Part shown: piece after piece, positions 5,399 through 14,842 of the stretch | Layout of the letters: each line of letters begins with the position of its first letter | Numbering within the stretch: the first letter of the stretch is position 1 | Virus record (IMG/VR): IMGVR_UViG_3300002145_000061 | Span: 1 to 43,679 of that record | Length of the DNA stretch: 43,679 nt | Direction: 5' to 3' (one strand) | Source of the DNA: a virus | Made by a program: the position numbers and the translations under genes | The notes under the pieces: model-generated | What the model was told of the DNA's origin: nothing | What the model saw: the letters and a program-made list of their open reading frames with translations, nothing else | Database searches by the model: none

Positions 5399-6369
5399 TG
5401 GAAGAAGAAGAAGTAGGACAAATCGTACCAGACAACACAGGAGTTGACTTTAACGCCATGATGCAAAGAATGGCACGTGAAAGCATTGCTGGCGCTGGCC
5501 CGAGTATTGACATAGACGTTGAAACTCTTAGGACAACCGCTGCCACACTAGCTCAAAAAGCGATGGCAATTCTTAGCGACGAGTCAGCAAAAGGCCGCCC
5601 TATTGGTAGCGTAAGCGACATAGCTGTTGCGATAGGTAGGCGATTGTACCAGTTTATGAACCCTGCGCAATCGCCAGAGGAGCCATCTTCAAAACTTATC
5701 CAAGAGCGCCCCATCGAGGCTGTTCCTACGTTGGCGGCAGAAATTATACCGCGCAGCAAAGCCCCAGTTGCTCTTCCGCCAAGTCAGGAAAGAAAGTTTA
5801 AGCTTGCACTGCTTAATGCAAAAGTTCCCACAGTGATTGTAAACACCATGTTGCTGCATGGTATTACTGGAAAAGAAGAGGCGGCAGCATATTTAGCAAA
5901 CGTGCAAGCAGAGTCTGGTATGGGTAGCAATTTGTTTGAGCAGACTGACTTTGCGAAAGGCGGGGGATATGTTGACAGAAATACTGGAATCGACTGGAGA
6001 GGGCGCGGAGATCTTCAGATTACTGGAAAAGCTAACTACGAACATATTTCAAAGATGTTGAATATGCCAGAGATTATGGAGAATCCAGATTTGCTTTTAG
6101 ACCCAGCAATTAGTGCCGCGGCCTCTGCTGCGTTTTGGCGCTACGGTGGCCCAACCAAAGAGGGTGGATTTGTTTCTCAACGAAAAACGCCAAGAGCGGA
6201 AATGTACAGAAACGATCTTGGGGAACAAAGTCGTTTTACTGAGTCAATGTACAGGATTACTGGTCGTGGCGCAGAAAACAAACCAGAGGATTATCTCAAG
6301 CAAAGGTATCCAGTGTACAAAAATTTTATGTCCCTGTTTAATGAAGATGAGTACGACTGGACAAGATAA
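5398..6369 (+). CDS. GH19-type lysozyme/chitinase-fold muralytic enzyme
   Basis: A 323-residue protein. The C-terminal ~190 residues carry the glycoside hydrolase 19 pattern: a catalytic-type Glu in N-V-Q-A-E-S-G (E172), then G-R-G-D-L-Q-I-T-G at about 202-210, followed by N-Y and an A-A-S-A-A-F-W-R-Y-G-G segment. This fold cleaves peptidoglycan glycan strands in phage endolysins. The first ~125 residues are an acidic, partly disordered region with no signal peptide, so the enzyme could be virion-associated or bind a partner. Its place between the two terminase genes, far from the holin, is unusual. A second hydrolase (21504-21914) is the better endolysin candidate. Confidence 0.8.
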   Translation: MEEEEVGQIVPDNTGVDFNAMMQRMARESIAGAGPSIDIDVETLRTTAATLAQKAMAILSDESAKGRPIGSVSDIAVAIGRRLYQFMNPAQSPEEPSSKLIQERPIEAVPTLAAEIIPRSKAPVALPPSQERKFKLALLNAKVPTVIVNTMLLHGITGKEEAAAYLANVQAESGMGSNLFEQTDFAKGGGYVDRNTGIDWRGRGDLQITGKANYEHISKMLNMPEIMENPDLLLDPAISAAASAAFWRYGGPTKEGGFVSQRKTPRAEMYRNDLGEQSRFTESMYRITGRGAENKPEDYLKQRYPVYKNFMSLFNEDEYDWTR

Positions 6370-6448
6370 AAAAGTAGTTTCCTCCAATAAAATTGGAACT
6401 CCTACTCAAAGCAAAACAAAAGCAACTAATCGCCGCATCTATTGGTGA
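6341..6448 (+). CDS. 35-residue Ser/Thr/Lys-rich peptide
   Basis: ATG 6341 (or 6347) to TGA 6448 in a frame different from the lysozyme end it overlaps. The product is MKMSTTGQDKKVVSS... ending N-R-R-I-Y-W, basic and disordered. Its TGA overlaps the GTG used by the large terminase (GTGA), bridging an otherwise unexplained 73-base gap and providing coupling for a terminase start that lacks its own ribosome site. Function unknown. Confidence 0.45.
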   Translation: MKMSTTGQDKKVVSSNKIGTPTQSKTKATNRRIYW

Positions 6449-7950
6449 CAAATCAGGAAGTATTTGATAGCTGCGTAAAGGATATGCTTTTTATGGGTAA
6501 GGCTTGCTTACCCATGCTTTTTAGTGAGAAGAGTCCAAAGATGCACCGCGAGATAGTGGATCATCTTATGGACAATAAGTATGACCTACTGAACGTTATT
6601 GCCCCGCGAGGCCACGCCAAGACAACGCTAACTGCACAGGTCTACCCACTCTGGCACATCTTCTGTGAAGACCTGCATAATGGCAAGCCGCCAAAGCCAA
6701 AGTTCGTTCTGCTAACTTCTAAGAGTAGGCAGTCAGCGGTTAATACGTTGACTACAATCAAAAACATTCTGGAGCATAATAGGCATTTCCACGCCATTTT
6801 TGGCTACCACGGAAGCCAGAACGCTCAGACATGGCGAGAGGATATTATCCATTTAGAAAATGGATCAGTCATTGTCTGCAAGGGATGGGAGCAGCAGATA
6901 CGCGGTCTAAACATTGATGGTATGCGCCCGTCTCTCATTGTTGGGGACGACATTGAGAGCGAGGAAAACACAAAGACACAGGATGCAGTTGATAAAACCT
7001 TTAGGCGGTTTGTCCAAGCAATTATGCCAGCACTGGGTAAGGGTGGGCGAGTTATTAATGTTGGCACGCCTTTGGTTCAGAATAGCTTGGTGTTTACTCT
7101 TGGCGAAATGGAAGAGTGGACAACGCTGCACTACAAGGCAATCTATACAGAAGAGGGCATACAAAAAGCTTTGTGGCCAGAAATATGGCCATTAGATAAG
7201 CTCCTCAAGCGTAAAAAATCTCTTGATGAAATAGGTCGCATCAGCTCGTTTTACCGCGAGTTTATGTGTGAGGTTATTGGCGACGAAGACCAGCTTTTTA
7301 ACCACAGCTACCTGCGTTATTGGGAGGGAGAGCTAAAGACTGATGAGAACAAAAAGAGCTATCTGGTCATCAATGGACGAAATGTTCCTGTCAACATATT
7401 CATGGGAGTTGATCCAGCATCCACGCTCTCGCGGCGCAGTGACTATACGTGTATATTTATCCTTGCAATGGACGCTGGAAGGAACATCTATTGCATTGAC
7501 TACCTGCGGAAGCGCTTAAAACCAATTGACGTTGCTAATCAGATCATAGGTTATTACAGGAAATACTACCCAATGAAGAGCCAGATTGAAACGGTGGGTT
7601 ATCAATCTATGATTTCAGACTACATACGTAGAGACAGGGGAATGTATATTCCTGGTCTTGATATAAAAAATAATCCGCGTCAAGGAAAAACTGAGCGACT
7701 TGAAGGATTGCAGCCAATGTTTGCTCGCGGTAATGTGTATCTTCGCAAGAGTCACAAAGAAACTAATAACATGGAAGATTTTCAAGATGAACTTCTTATC
7801 TTCCCAAGAGGAAAGCATGATGATACGATTGATGCTTTCTTCTATGCAATAAAAGGCGCGTTTCCTCCCTACCACGACGTTATTTTGTCTGATACAAAAA
7901 GTAATCGTAACTTGCAAAATAAACGTACCTACGATTGGATGATAGAATGA
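6445..7950 (+). CDS. terL: Terminase large subunit
   Basis: The DNA-packaging motor: an N-terminal ATPase pumps DNA into the prohead and a C-terminal RNase H-fold nuclease cuts concatemers. With the GTG start at 6445 (overlapping the preceding TGA) it is 501 residues. Walker A is the variant A-P-R-G-H-A-K-T-T (residues 53-61), Walker B is L-I-V-G-D-D-I (acidic pair 168-169). Nuclease acidic residues are visible at V-D-P-A (D323) and H-D-D-T-I-D-A-F-F (D459/D460). The APRGHAKTT type is common in podovirus-like terminases. The stop overlaps the portal ATG. A TTG one codon earlier is the only alternative start. Confidence 0.93.
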   Translation: MTNQEVFDSCVKDMLFMGKACLPMLFSEKSPKMHREIVDHLMDNKYDLLNVIAPRGHAKTTLTAQVYPLWHIFCEDLHNGKPPKPKFVLLTSKSRQSAVNTLTTIKNILEHNRHFHAIFGYHGSQNAQTWREDIIHLENGSVIVCKGWEQQIRGLNIDGMRPSLIVGDDIESEENTKTQDAVDKTFRRFVQAIMPALGKGGRVINVGTPLVQNSLVFTLGEMEEWTTLHYKAIYTEEGIQKALWPEIWPLDKLLKRKKSLDEIGRISSFYREFMCEVIGDEDQLFNHSYLRYWEGELKTDENKKSYLVINGRNVPVNIFMGVDPASTLSRRSDYTCIFILAMDAGRNIYCIDYLRKRLKPIDVANQIIGYYRKYYPMKSQIETVGYQSMISDYIRRDRGMYIPGLDIKNNPRQGKTERLEGLQPMFARGNVYLRKSHKETNNMEDFQDELLIFPRGKHDDTIDAFFYAIKGAFPPYHDVILSDTKSNRNLQNKRTYDWMIE

Positions 7951-10094
7951 TTGGTGACCACTTTAATCCTAACACACACGAATACGAAAACTTAGAGCAG
8001 CCAACGGAAGACACGAGTACAGATCGTGACGTTGAGTTGACGGAAGAGTTGTATCAGCACTACTCTGATGCACAGCATGACTGGAGTAGCCGTGGTCGAG
8101 AATCAAAAGACTTTGTTCACAACGTTCAGTTTACCAAGCAGCAAATTGACGTATTGAACGAACGTGGACAGGCGGCAACACCAATCAACGTTTTGTGGCC
8201 TGCTATGGAGCAAGCAGTATCCATGCTGACGGCGAATACGCCAGCATTTCAGGCTACTGCTGAAGAGGACTCTGACGTTAAAACAGCAAGCGCAATTAGC
8301 GATTTGGTAAGCCATGATTGGTATAAGTCACATGGCAATGAGCAGCTTAAGATTGCGCTTTACGACTACTATCAGACTGGTCGCGGGGTAATTCAAACCT
8401 ACGTTGATCCAGATGCGGATTATGGCAAAGGTGCTGTTCGCTTTCGTGCTATTGACTCCTTGATGGTCTACCCAGACCCCAATAGCCGCGACCGCTTGTG
8501 GCGTGATGCAAGCCATGTCCTTATTAAAAACCTAATGACCGCTGAGCAGATTCTTGCAATCTGGCCTGACGCAGCGGGTGTTTTGCCAGCGGCAAACACT
8601 ATCCATGACAATTATGATGAGTTCACTTCTTCTCTTAAAGGTAATCGTGGGTTTTCTCGTGGTCGTGTCTACGATAACCACCATAGCCGCTATCAGATTC
8701 TGGAACGCTACTCAAAGGTTAGAATCGAGTATCAGCACATCGCTGAGCGCCCTACTGGAGTTGAGCAAGTGTACCTGCCAGAAGAATTTGAGCAATACCT
8801 TGAGACTCCAGCAGTCGTTATCACAATGCCTGACGGAAGCCAGCAAGTCTTCATTGGAGACATGGTACAGTCAGCCCTCCAGCTTATTGAGCAAGCAGAG
8901 CCAACGGAAGACGATAAGGTATATGTCATCCCAGTTGATGAACAGGGCAACGTTGCCACCATCCAAATCACAAACAACGCAGAGCTAATCGAAGTCGGGC
9001 AGATTGTGCGCCGCCGCGTGTTGCTTGACCGCATCATGCACGTAATTACGATTGGCGGACAGCTTTATTGGAAGGGATACCTGCCAGCAAACAGCTACCC
9101 ACTTACGCCCATTCACGGACGTTGGGATCACGACCCGTATCCCATGAGTGACGTTGAGTTTGTGCGACCAATTCAGGAGTCTATAAATAAGATCCATAGC
9201 CAGATCATAGCCAACCTTGCTAACAGTACCAACGTCAAGGTGTTCGTTCCACGCGGCTCTGTTGACATGGACAGCATTGAGATGGACTTTGCCAAGAGTG
9301 GGGCAGCCGTTATTGAGTTCGATGCTGAAATGGGAGTGCCACAGGTAATCTCTCCGCTTGCCCCTCCAGCAGCACTTTTTAGCTACGCAGCTGAGCTTCG
9401 TGTGCAGATTGAGCGCGAGCTTGGAGTTTTCTCTGTGCAGCAGGGAGACCCAACGGGTGCGCCATCTACGTACCGCGGTACGCTTGCCATTGATGAGTAC
9501 GGACAGCGCCGTATCAAATCCAAGCTGGATGACATTGAGTCTGCTCTGTCGCAGGTGGCTCGCGTTGCCCTTCAGTTTATGCAGTACGTGTACCGCGAAG
9601 AGCGCGTAATTCGTTTGCTCCAACCCAACAATCGCGTAAAAGAAACGGTTATAAACTTCTGGTCCCACGATGATCGCACTGGTGCGGCTATGCGCATTAA
9701 CGATCTAAGCGTTGGCGCTTACGATGTGCGCATGGTTGCTGGCTCTACGCTGCCGTCTAACCGCTGGGCACTGCTTGAGTACTACATGCAGATGTACCAG
9801 ATGGGCCTAATTGATCAGTCTGAGGTTCTGAAGAAGACAGACATTATTGACGCTGAAGGAGTGATTGAGCGCATGTCTCTTGTATCTCAGCTTCAGCAAG
9901 CCGTTGCGCAACTTCAGGAAGAAAATGCACAGCTTAAGGGCGACTTGCAGACGGCAGACCGTGAAGCTATTAGCGCGCGGCAGCGGGTTGGTGTTGCAAA
10001 AGCAGACGCTGACATGCACAAAATTGTGTCTGACGCACAAGCGGCAGCACAAATCTATAAAGCTCAAGCAAAGATTGAATCTAAAAATTCTTAA
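7947..10094 (+). CDS. Portal protein (P22-like)
   Basis: A 715-residue protein starting at the ATGA overlap with terminase. Twelve copies normally form the ring through which DNA enters the head. The N-terminal pattern (F-V-H-N-V-Q-F near residue 50, then N-V-L-W-P-A-M-E-Q and M-L-T-A-N-T-P) and the Y-G-K-G ... D-S-L-M-V-Y-P-D-P block match P22-type portals. The last ~90 residues are a Gln/Ala-rich coiled coil (S-Q-L-Q-Q-A-V-A-Q-L-Q-E-E-N-A-Q-L), probably a barrel-like crown extending into the head. An extended acidic insertion near 265-350 is unusually long but uninterrupted. Confidence 0.9.
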   Translation: MIGDHFNPNTHEYENLEQPTEDTSTDRDVELTEELYQHYSDAQHDWSSRGRESKDFVHNVQFTKQQIDVLNERGQAATPINVLWPAMEQAVSMLTANTPAFQATAEEDSDVKTASAISDLVSHDWYKSHGNEQLKIALYDYYQTGRGVIQTYVDPDADYGKGAVRFRAIDSLMVYPDPNSRDRLWRDASHVLIKNLMTAEQILAIWPDAAGVLPAANTIHDNYDEFTSSLKGNRGFSRGRVYDNHHSRYQILERYSKVRIEYQHIAERPTGVEQVYLPEEFEQYLETPAVVITMPDGSQQVFIGDMVQSALQLIEQAEPTEDDKVYVIPVDEQGNVATIQITNNAELIEVGQIVRRRVLLDRIMHVITIGGQLYWKGYLPANSYPLTPIHGRWDHDPYPMSDVEFVRPIQESINKIHSQIIANLANSTNVKVFVPRGSVDMDSIEMDFAKSGAAVIEFDAEMGVPQVISPLAPPAALFSYAAELRVQIERELGVFSVQQGDPTGAPSTYRGTLAIDEYGQRRIKSKLDDIESALSQVARVALQFMQYVYREERVIRLLQPNNRVKETVINFWSHDDRTGAAMRINDLSVGAYDVRMVAGSTLPSNRWALLEYYMQMYQMGLIDQSEVLKKTDIIDAEGVIERMSLVSQLQQAVAQLQEENAQLKGDLQTADREAISARQRVGVAKADADMHKIVSDAQAAAQIYKAQAKIESKNS

Positions 10095-10146
10095 CCTTGC
10101 TATGAGTTTTTAGTATAACTATATTAAAAACCAACCAAACAACATA

Positions 10147-11064
10147 ATGGCATTATCAAACGAAACTGAGAACGCATTTGAGTCTGCATTGGGGCAGGAA
10201 AGCTACGATCCGTTTGCTGACCTTTTTCCAGAGCTTAATAATGACGAGGAGGCGTTCTCCGCTCAGAACGAAGAGGTTCCGCAGCAAGTGGCAACACCGC
10301 AGCAAATCTCGCCAGAAGAGCAACGTGTTCGTGATTGGCAAGCCAAGTTTGACAAGCTGCAAGGTGAGTTTGACTCGTACAAAACACAAGCAGAAGACGT
10401 AAACAAGTTATGGTCCTACGTCCAAACTGATCCGCGTCTTGCGCAAGAAGTGTTTTCTACGGTCGAGCGGTCACTTTCTGGCGAGGGTTCCAGCGCAAAA
10501 GCGGCTGAATCCAAGAGTGAGCCACAGGAGCCAGCACAACCAAATAAGCCTTCTGATTATAGCGACCATGATGCCTACATGGAGCCAGATAGCGAGTCCT
10601 TTAAGTACCGCCTTGTAATGGAGCAATACCGCTCTGAGCTTGCGGACTACAAAATGGAAAAGCGAATGGCAGAAATGCAGGGACTTGTAGCTCCAATCTA
10701 TCAGGCTTTCGAACAAGAAAAGGCGCAGGTGCAGCATCAAGCTCAACTGCGCGAAATTCAAACCACGTTTACGGCCTCTGGTCTTTCAGACGAAGAAGCT
10801 GGCATGGTGACAAACTGGGCGGCAAAATATCAGGTTACGCCTGAGGATATTGTTACGCTGTACAAGATTAAGAGTGGTGTTGCTCCGCAAATGCCTCAGG
10901 CAATGCGAGCGGCTCCAGACAAACTCGAGCAGCGCAATAAAGCCCTAAACTTTCCAGTTCCATCAACTACGGCTGGTGGACAGAAAGATGTGCCGCGTAC
11001 AGTAGAGTCATCCATGTTTGACGAGATTCTTTCTTTTGATAAGAGCAGAAATCCGTTTGCGTAA
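10147..11064 (+). CDS. Scaffolding protein
   Basis: A 305-residue acidic, Gln/Glu-rich, mostly helical protein between portal and capsid, the standard place for a scaffold. It has disordered acidic ends, a central helical segment (residues 60-120 and 150-210) and a small C-terminal region with basic and hydrophobic residues (F-D-K-S-R-N-P-F-A at the end) of the kind that contacts the capsid. There is no protease signature, so this is a non-protease scaffold. The 52-base gap before it holds an AT-rich inverted repeat (TTTTTA ... TAAAAA, 10107-10130), which might be a weak promoter or terminator. Confidence 0.75.
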   Translation: MALSNETENAFESALGQESYDPFADLFPELNNDEEAFSAQNEEVPQQVATPQQISPEEQRVRDWQAKFDKLQGEFDSYKTQAEDVNKLWSYVQTDPRLAQEVFSTVERSLSGEGSSAKAAESKSEPQEPAQPNKPSDYSDHDAYMEPDSESFKYRLVMEQYRSELADYKMEKRMAEMQGLVAPIYQAFEQEKAQVQHQAQLREIQTTFTASGLSDEEAGMVTNWAAKYQVTPEDIVTLYKIKSGVAPQMPQAMRAAPDKLEQRNKALNFPVPSTTAGGQKDVPRTVESSMFDEILSFDKSRNPFA

Positions 11065-11079
11065 AAACAAGTAAAAACA

Positions 11080-12381
11080 ATGGCTGAATACTCTACGCAA
11101 GGCTCGGCGGCTCAGGGAGTAAGCATTGACAACAATCGTCGCCTTTTCAATTTTGGCGAACGTGTTGCTGAGCTGGCTCCCATCGAATCTCCGTTCTTTA
11201 CTTACCTCAAAGGCGTTGCCAACAAACCCACTGACGATCCCGTCTTCAAAATGCTTGAAGAGCGTCATCAGTGGCAGCGCCGCACCGCTAAAGTTAAAGG
11301 CGCTGTTTCGTCTGCTGCATACACCAATGGCACGCAGGTCGCTAACATTGCCAAAGTAGATTCTGATTTTGACGTTTACGGACGCGAGGTTGGCACTCCT
11401 GTTGCCCCGCAGTTTGTTCTCGAAGGTCAGATTCTTGCGGTTGCTGATACGGCTGGCACGGTTCGTCACTTTAAAGTGACTGGCTCGCCCGACCTGACGG
11501 CAGACACCAACACGGCTGCTCAGCTTGACCTCACGCCTCTCTTCTCTGCTACGTGCGCATTTGCGGACAACGCAGCTGTTGAGATCGTAGGCTCTGCTTT
11601 TGCTGAGGCTACTGGCGCTCCTTCTGCATGGAAGGATGAGCTGTACGACCGTGAAGGTTACTGCCAGATCTTCAAGACGGCAGTACCCGTATTCTCTGGT
11701 ACGGCACTCGCTACCCGCTATCGCGGTCGCCCTGATGAGTTCAAGCGCGTATACGCCAAGAAACTCAAAGAGCACAAAGCTGACATTGAGAAAGCTATGC
11801 TCTTTGGCCTTGGCCGCTCTGACGAGTCTGGAAGCGGTCCTGAGCGTCACACGCATGGTATTGTTACTTACACGGAAGGCAATGGCTCCGTATTTAACTT
11901 TACCTATGCGTCTTCTGCTTGGGATGACTTCCTTGACACGACTGAGTCGTTCTTCTCGCCTGAATCTGGAAACAGCGGTCATAAGCTGGTTCTGGCTTCG
12001 CGGAAGGTGCTTACGTGGTTGAACAAACTTGGCTCTGGTTCCTTCCTCAACAACACGGTTGGATCTTCCCAGTACAAGTTTGACATCCAGAACATTCAGG
12101 GCGCTTTTGGACACACCATCACGAAAGTAGATACCATGTACGGTACGCTGCACTTCGTAATGGAGCCGTTCATGCGTGGCCCCTACGAAAACTACGCTGT
12201 TGCAGTTGACCTTGCTAACGTGGCTTACCGCCCTCTCGTTGGCAACGGCAACAACCGCGACACGGTAATTATGACCAACGTTCAGGCAAACGATTCTGAC
12301 AGCCGTCAGGATATGATCTTGACTGAAGCTGGTCTTGAGATTGCATTGCCTGAAACGCACGCAATCATGAAGTTCTCGTAA
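11080..12381 (+). CDS. Major capsid protein, SU10/DUF5309-like
   Basis: A 433-residue protein right after the scaffold. The start (MAEYSTQGSAAQGVS), the R-L-F-N-F-G-E-R-V-A-E-L-A-P-I-E-S-P-F-F block and the C-terminal E-A-G-L-E-I-A-L-P-E-T-H-A segment match the DUF5309/SU10-type HK97-fold capsid proteins. Codon use is skewed to CT/TC-rich, highly expressed style compared with neighbours. A strong GC hairpin follows the gene, typical for capsid mRNAs. No separate decoration gene is recognised, though 14082-14495 is a candidate. The long antisense frame across this gene is only a shadow of its biased codons. Confidence 0.9.
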   Translation: MAEYSTQGSAAQGVSIDNNRRLFNFGERVAELAPIESPFFTYLKGVANKPTDDPVFKMLEERHQWQRRTAKVKGAVSSAAYTNGTQVANIAKVDSDFDVYGREVGTPVAPQFVLEGQILAVADTAGTVRHFKVTGSPDLTADTNTAAQLDLTPLFSATCAFADNAAVEIVGSAFAEATGAPSAWKDELYDREGYCQIFKTAVPVFSGTALATRYRGRPDEFKRVYAKKLKEHKADIEKAMLFGLGRSDESGSGPERHTHGIVTYTEGNGSVFNFTYASSAWDDFLDTTESFFSPESGNSGHKLVLASRKVLTWLNKLGSGSFLNNTVGSSQYKFDIQNIQGAFGHTITKVDTMYGTLHFVMEPFMRGPYENYAVAVDLANVAYRPLVGNGNNRDTVIMTNVQANDSDSRQDMILTEAGLEIALPETHAIMKFS

Positions 12382-12386
12382 TAGGC

Positions 12387-12445
12387 TTGTGTTGCAAACG
12401 TAACACAAAACCTTAGTGGCAAAGGGTGGGGCGAAAGCCCCACCC
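12387..12445 (+). terminator. Double hairpin after the capsid gene
   Basis: Two hairpins follow the capsid stop: TTGTGTT/AACACAA (12387-12408) and the very stable GGGTGGGGC-GAAA-GCCCCACCC (12424-12445). No T-run follows the second, so it may be a partial terminator or an mRNA 3'-end stabiliser that boosts capsid output over downstream genes, as known for capsid genes of other phages. Confidence 0.65.
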
Positions 12446-12471
12446 AATGTCGCTTAAATCATACAACGGCA

Positions 12472-14082
12472 ATGACATTTTCTGATAGAATAGAAACCAT
12501 TGTAGGGTCTTACCCTTACGGAACGCGGCTTGAGCAGATCCTTGATGAAGCTGCTCGACTGCTCATTGCTGAGCTTCCTGAAGCAATGCTCATGTCTTTT
12601 GCTTCAGAAGAAGCTGACGACGGGACAACTGGTGTAGACGTAACCAACAAGCGCATTGTCAAAGCGCACAAAAATGGCTACCCAGCGCGACTAATTGATG
12701 AGACGCTTCGCTCTCGCCTGACAAATACAGCGGAGCCAACCCCACTTTATTACGTGCTAAACAATACGGCTTACGTTAAGCCAGAGGGCGGCACGATTAC
12801 CACGATCTCTTTCCCCGACCTCAAGCGTACTGACAGCACTGTTAGCGGCTGGCCTACGATGCTTGTTGATCTGCTCATTGAGCGAGCCGCGCTGCTTGTT
12901 TTTGACTTGCTTATGGTGGATGTGCGCGAAGGCTACGGAACAAGCGTAACGCTTCCAACAATTCCCACAGCACCAGCGACTCCAAGTTTTAGCACGACAG
13001 ATGCAATAGAGGTTGCTCCGTCAGCAACAAGTATTAGCGCTTTGCCAGCGGCTCCAGTTTATATTGAGCCATCTCTTGATGCTGCAAATACGCCACCAGC
13101 AGTTGAGGCATTAGCAATTACGGCAACTGCACCAACAGCGCCAGTTGCGCCAAGCATTTCGTATATAGACGCAACCGCAGCAACAGTTGCTGCAACAACC
13201 GTGTCTAATCTTGGCTCGGCTCCAGCCTACACCAAGTCAGCGGTTACACTTGACTTTACAGAATACGATACCTACGAGGGAGAAGAGGATAGCGAAATGA
13301 TGACCGCTATTCTGTCTCGCATTGGTACACAGCTTGCAGAAAAAGAAACTGACATCAGAGATGAGATCAACGAGTTCCAGAAGGAGCTTGTTGCTTATCA
13401 GCAGGATGCCGCCCATAAGATTGAGCAGGCAAGAGCCACGCTTCAGGAAGCACTAACTGACGCGCAAGCATCAACGGATGTTAGTGTTCGTAACAAGGCG
13501 GCTGCTCTTGAGGCAGACATTCAGGAGTATAACCTTAAGCTGTCCTTGTTTGAGCGAGAGCTTGCCCTTTACCAAGCGCAGGTTGACATCGAAATTAAGG
13601 AATACGTTTCTGATCTTGACCGCTTGATTCAGCTTTATGGAGCAGAAAGCGGAATCAAAGTGGAGCGATATGCTGCCCTATTGCAGAACGCTCGCGCTAG
13701 ATTTGAAGAAGAATTAGCTGTCTACAATGCTGGTGTTCAGCTAAACAATTTGCAAGCAGAAATTACTGCGCGGGAAGCGGCCCAGACTGCCTCTCAGTCA
13801 ACAGAAGTTGCGGTGCAAAACAAAGCGAGGCAGCTTGAAAAAGAGGTGCAGGAGTACCAGTCTAGCATTGCTCGCTATCAAAGCCAGCTTCAGGCTTACT
13901 CTGAGCAAGTTCAGGCAGCGCTATCTAATCAAAACGTTGTTACTGAGTCAGTAGCCGCTAAGATTCGTATGCTTGCATTTGATAAAGAGCGACACGAGTC
14001 GCGCTATATGCAGCGGTTCCGCGCATTTATGCGAGCATTTTATCCCCGTAAGTCCTACACCATTAAACAACACGCAATCTAA
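12472..14082 (+). CDS. Head-tail adaptor-like virion protein with long coiled coil
   Basis: A 536-residue protein. The first ~160 residues (R-L-E-Q-I-L-D-E-A-A-R near the start, V-D-L-L-I-E-R-A-A later) resemble the helical domain of connector/adaptor proteins that sit below the portal. A 100-residue Ala/Pro/Thr-rich linker follows, then about 250 residues of uninterrupted coiled coil (270-520). The linker and coiled coil are too long for a simple gp4-like adaptor, so it may also act as a fibre-like or internal rod. The position directly after the capsid fits a head-tail joining role. No enzymatic motif. Confidence 0.55.
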   Translation: MTFSDRIETIVGSYPYGTRLEQILDEAARLLIAELPEAMLMSFASEEADDGTTGVDVTNKRIVKAHKNGYPARLIDETLRSRLTNTAEPTPLYYVLNNTAYVKPEGGTITTISFPDLKRTDSTVSGWPTMLVDLLIERAALLVFDLLMVDVREGYGTSVTLPTIPTAPATPSFSTTDAIEVAPSATSISALPAAPVYIEPSLDAANTPPAVEALAITATAPTAPVAPSISYIDATAATVAATTVSNLGSAPAYTKSAVTLDFTEYDTYEGEEDSEMMTAILSRIGTQLAEKETDIRDEINEFQKELVAYQQDAAHKIEQARATLQEALTDAQASTDVSVRNKAAALEADIQEYNLKLSLFERELALYQAQVDIEIKEYVSDLDRLIQLYGAESGIKVERYAALLQNARARFEEELAVYNAGVQLNNLQAEITAREAAQTASQSTEVAVQNKARQLEKEVQEYQSSIARYQSQLQAYSEQVQAALSNQNVVTESVAAKIRMLAFDKERHESRYMQRFRAFMRAFYPRKSYTIKQHAI

Positions 14083-14495
14083 TGGCAAGCAAAATTGACT
14101 ACGCAATAAGAGTAACGCCCATATACGAATACAGCGGTGGCGAAGGCAACACCGTTCACTCTATTGCATCTGATTTTGGAAAATCGTTTAGTGGTGGGGG
14201 AGCAATTGCTTCGCCATCCTACACGAATGGCACAACTGCTACAAGTAACGTATCCACCAGCGCAACTTTAGCCACTACACCAGCTAGTTGCAAAGGCATT
14301 TTTGTTAAAAATACTGGGCTTGATGATACAAACACCGCTACTGTTTCAACAGTAACAGTATCTGTTGGCGGCGTTCAGATTGCTGTTCTTGCGCCTAGCG
14401 GAGCAATCTTTTTACCCTCCCCAGCGTCATCAACTGCTTTTACTGCCGTGTCCTCTTCTGGAACCGTAAAGGTAGAATACGCAACCTTTGACTAA
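14082..14495 (+). CDS. Ser/Thr-rich virion protein
   Basis: A 137-residue protein starting in a TAATGG overlap. Its composition (Ser, Thr, Ala, Val repeats, few charges) is typical of beta-sandwich head decoration or tail proteins. The second half (V-S-T-V-T-V-S-V-G-G and S-G-T-V-K-V-E-Y-A) reads as an Ig-like or jelly-roll domain. Not recognised further. Confidence 0.55.
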   Translation: MASKIDYAIRVTPIYEYSGGEGNTVHSIASDFGKSFSGGGAIASPSYTNGTTATSNVSTSATLATTPASCKGIFVKNTGLDDTNTATVSTVTVSVGGVQIAVLAPSGAIFLPSPASSTAFTAVSSSGTVKVEYATFD

Positions 14496-14503
14496 GACAA
14501 GCC

Positions 14504-14842
14504 ATGGCAACAGTTCTCACAGTAAAAGAAAAAGGGCTGGAAACAATCGTTGTTTCTGACTCGCCCTACAACACAAGCGCCAAAAATATTAAGGCGTACG
14601 TAGTTGTAGAGCCGCTGGATGCTGACTCTGATGGCTCTAACGTTATCCAAGTTGGAAGCCTTGAAAACGGTGAGGAAGCAGACGTTGACATTGAAATTCC
14701 ATGTTTTTTTGAGACAGCCAACGTAGTTGCTGGCGCAACGTACTCAATGGAAATTGTTGCTGATCCAGACGGCTCTAACCCTATCGTTCTTGCAAGCGAC
14801 AAAGACCTTTACATTCGCATTGAAGAAGTAGTATCACTCTAA
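14504..14842 (+). CDS. Hypothetical acidic beta protein
   Basis: A 112-residue acidic protein of alternating short hydrophobic strands and Asp/Glu loops (V-E-P-L-D-A-D-S-D-G-S-N; A-D-P-D-G-S-N-P-I-V-L), which suggests an Ig-like fold. It lies between two other presumed virion genes and overlaps the next ATG at TAATG. Probably a minor virion protein, inferred from location only. Confidence 0.55.
   Translation: MATVLTVKEKGLETIVVSDSPYNTSAKNIKAYVVVEPLDADSDGSNVIQVGSLENGEEADVDIEIPCFFETANVVAGATYSMEIVADPDGSNPIVLASDKDLYIRIEEVVSL

Noticed and set aside
6113-6448. 111-residue plus-strand frame overlapping the lysozyme gene
   Set aside because: Most of it is an out-of-frame shadow of the conserved GH19 domain; only the last 35 codons are kept as a candidate microprotein.
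8985-9668. 227-residue antisense frame in the portal gene
   Set aside because: Shadow of a conserved portal-coding region; no ribosome site and no recognisable domain.
11008-12447. 479-residue open frame antisense to the capsid gene
   Set aside because: It mirrors the codon bias of the highly expressed capsid gene, covers both its ends and the hairpins, and has a biased Val/Arg/Ser composition with no domain.
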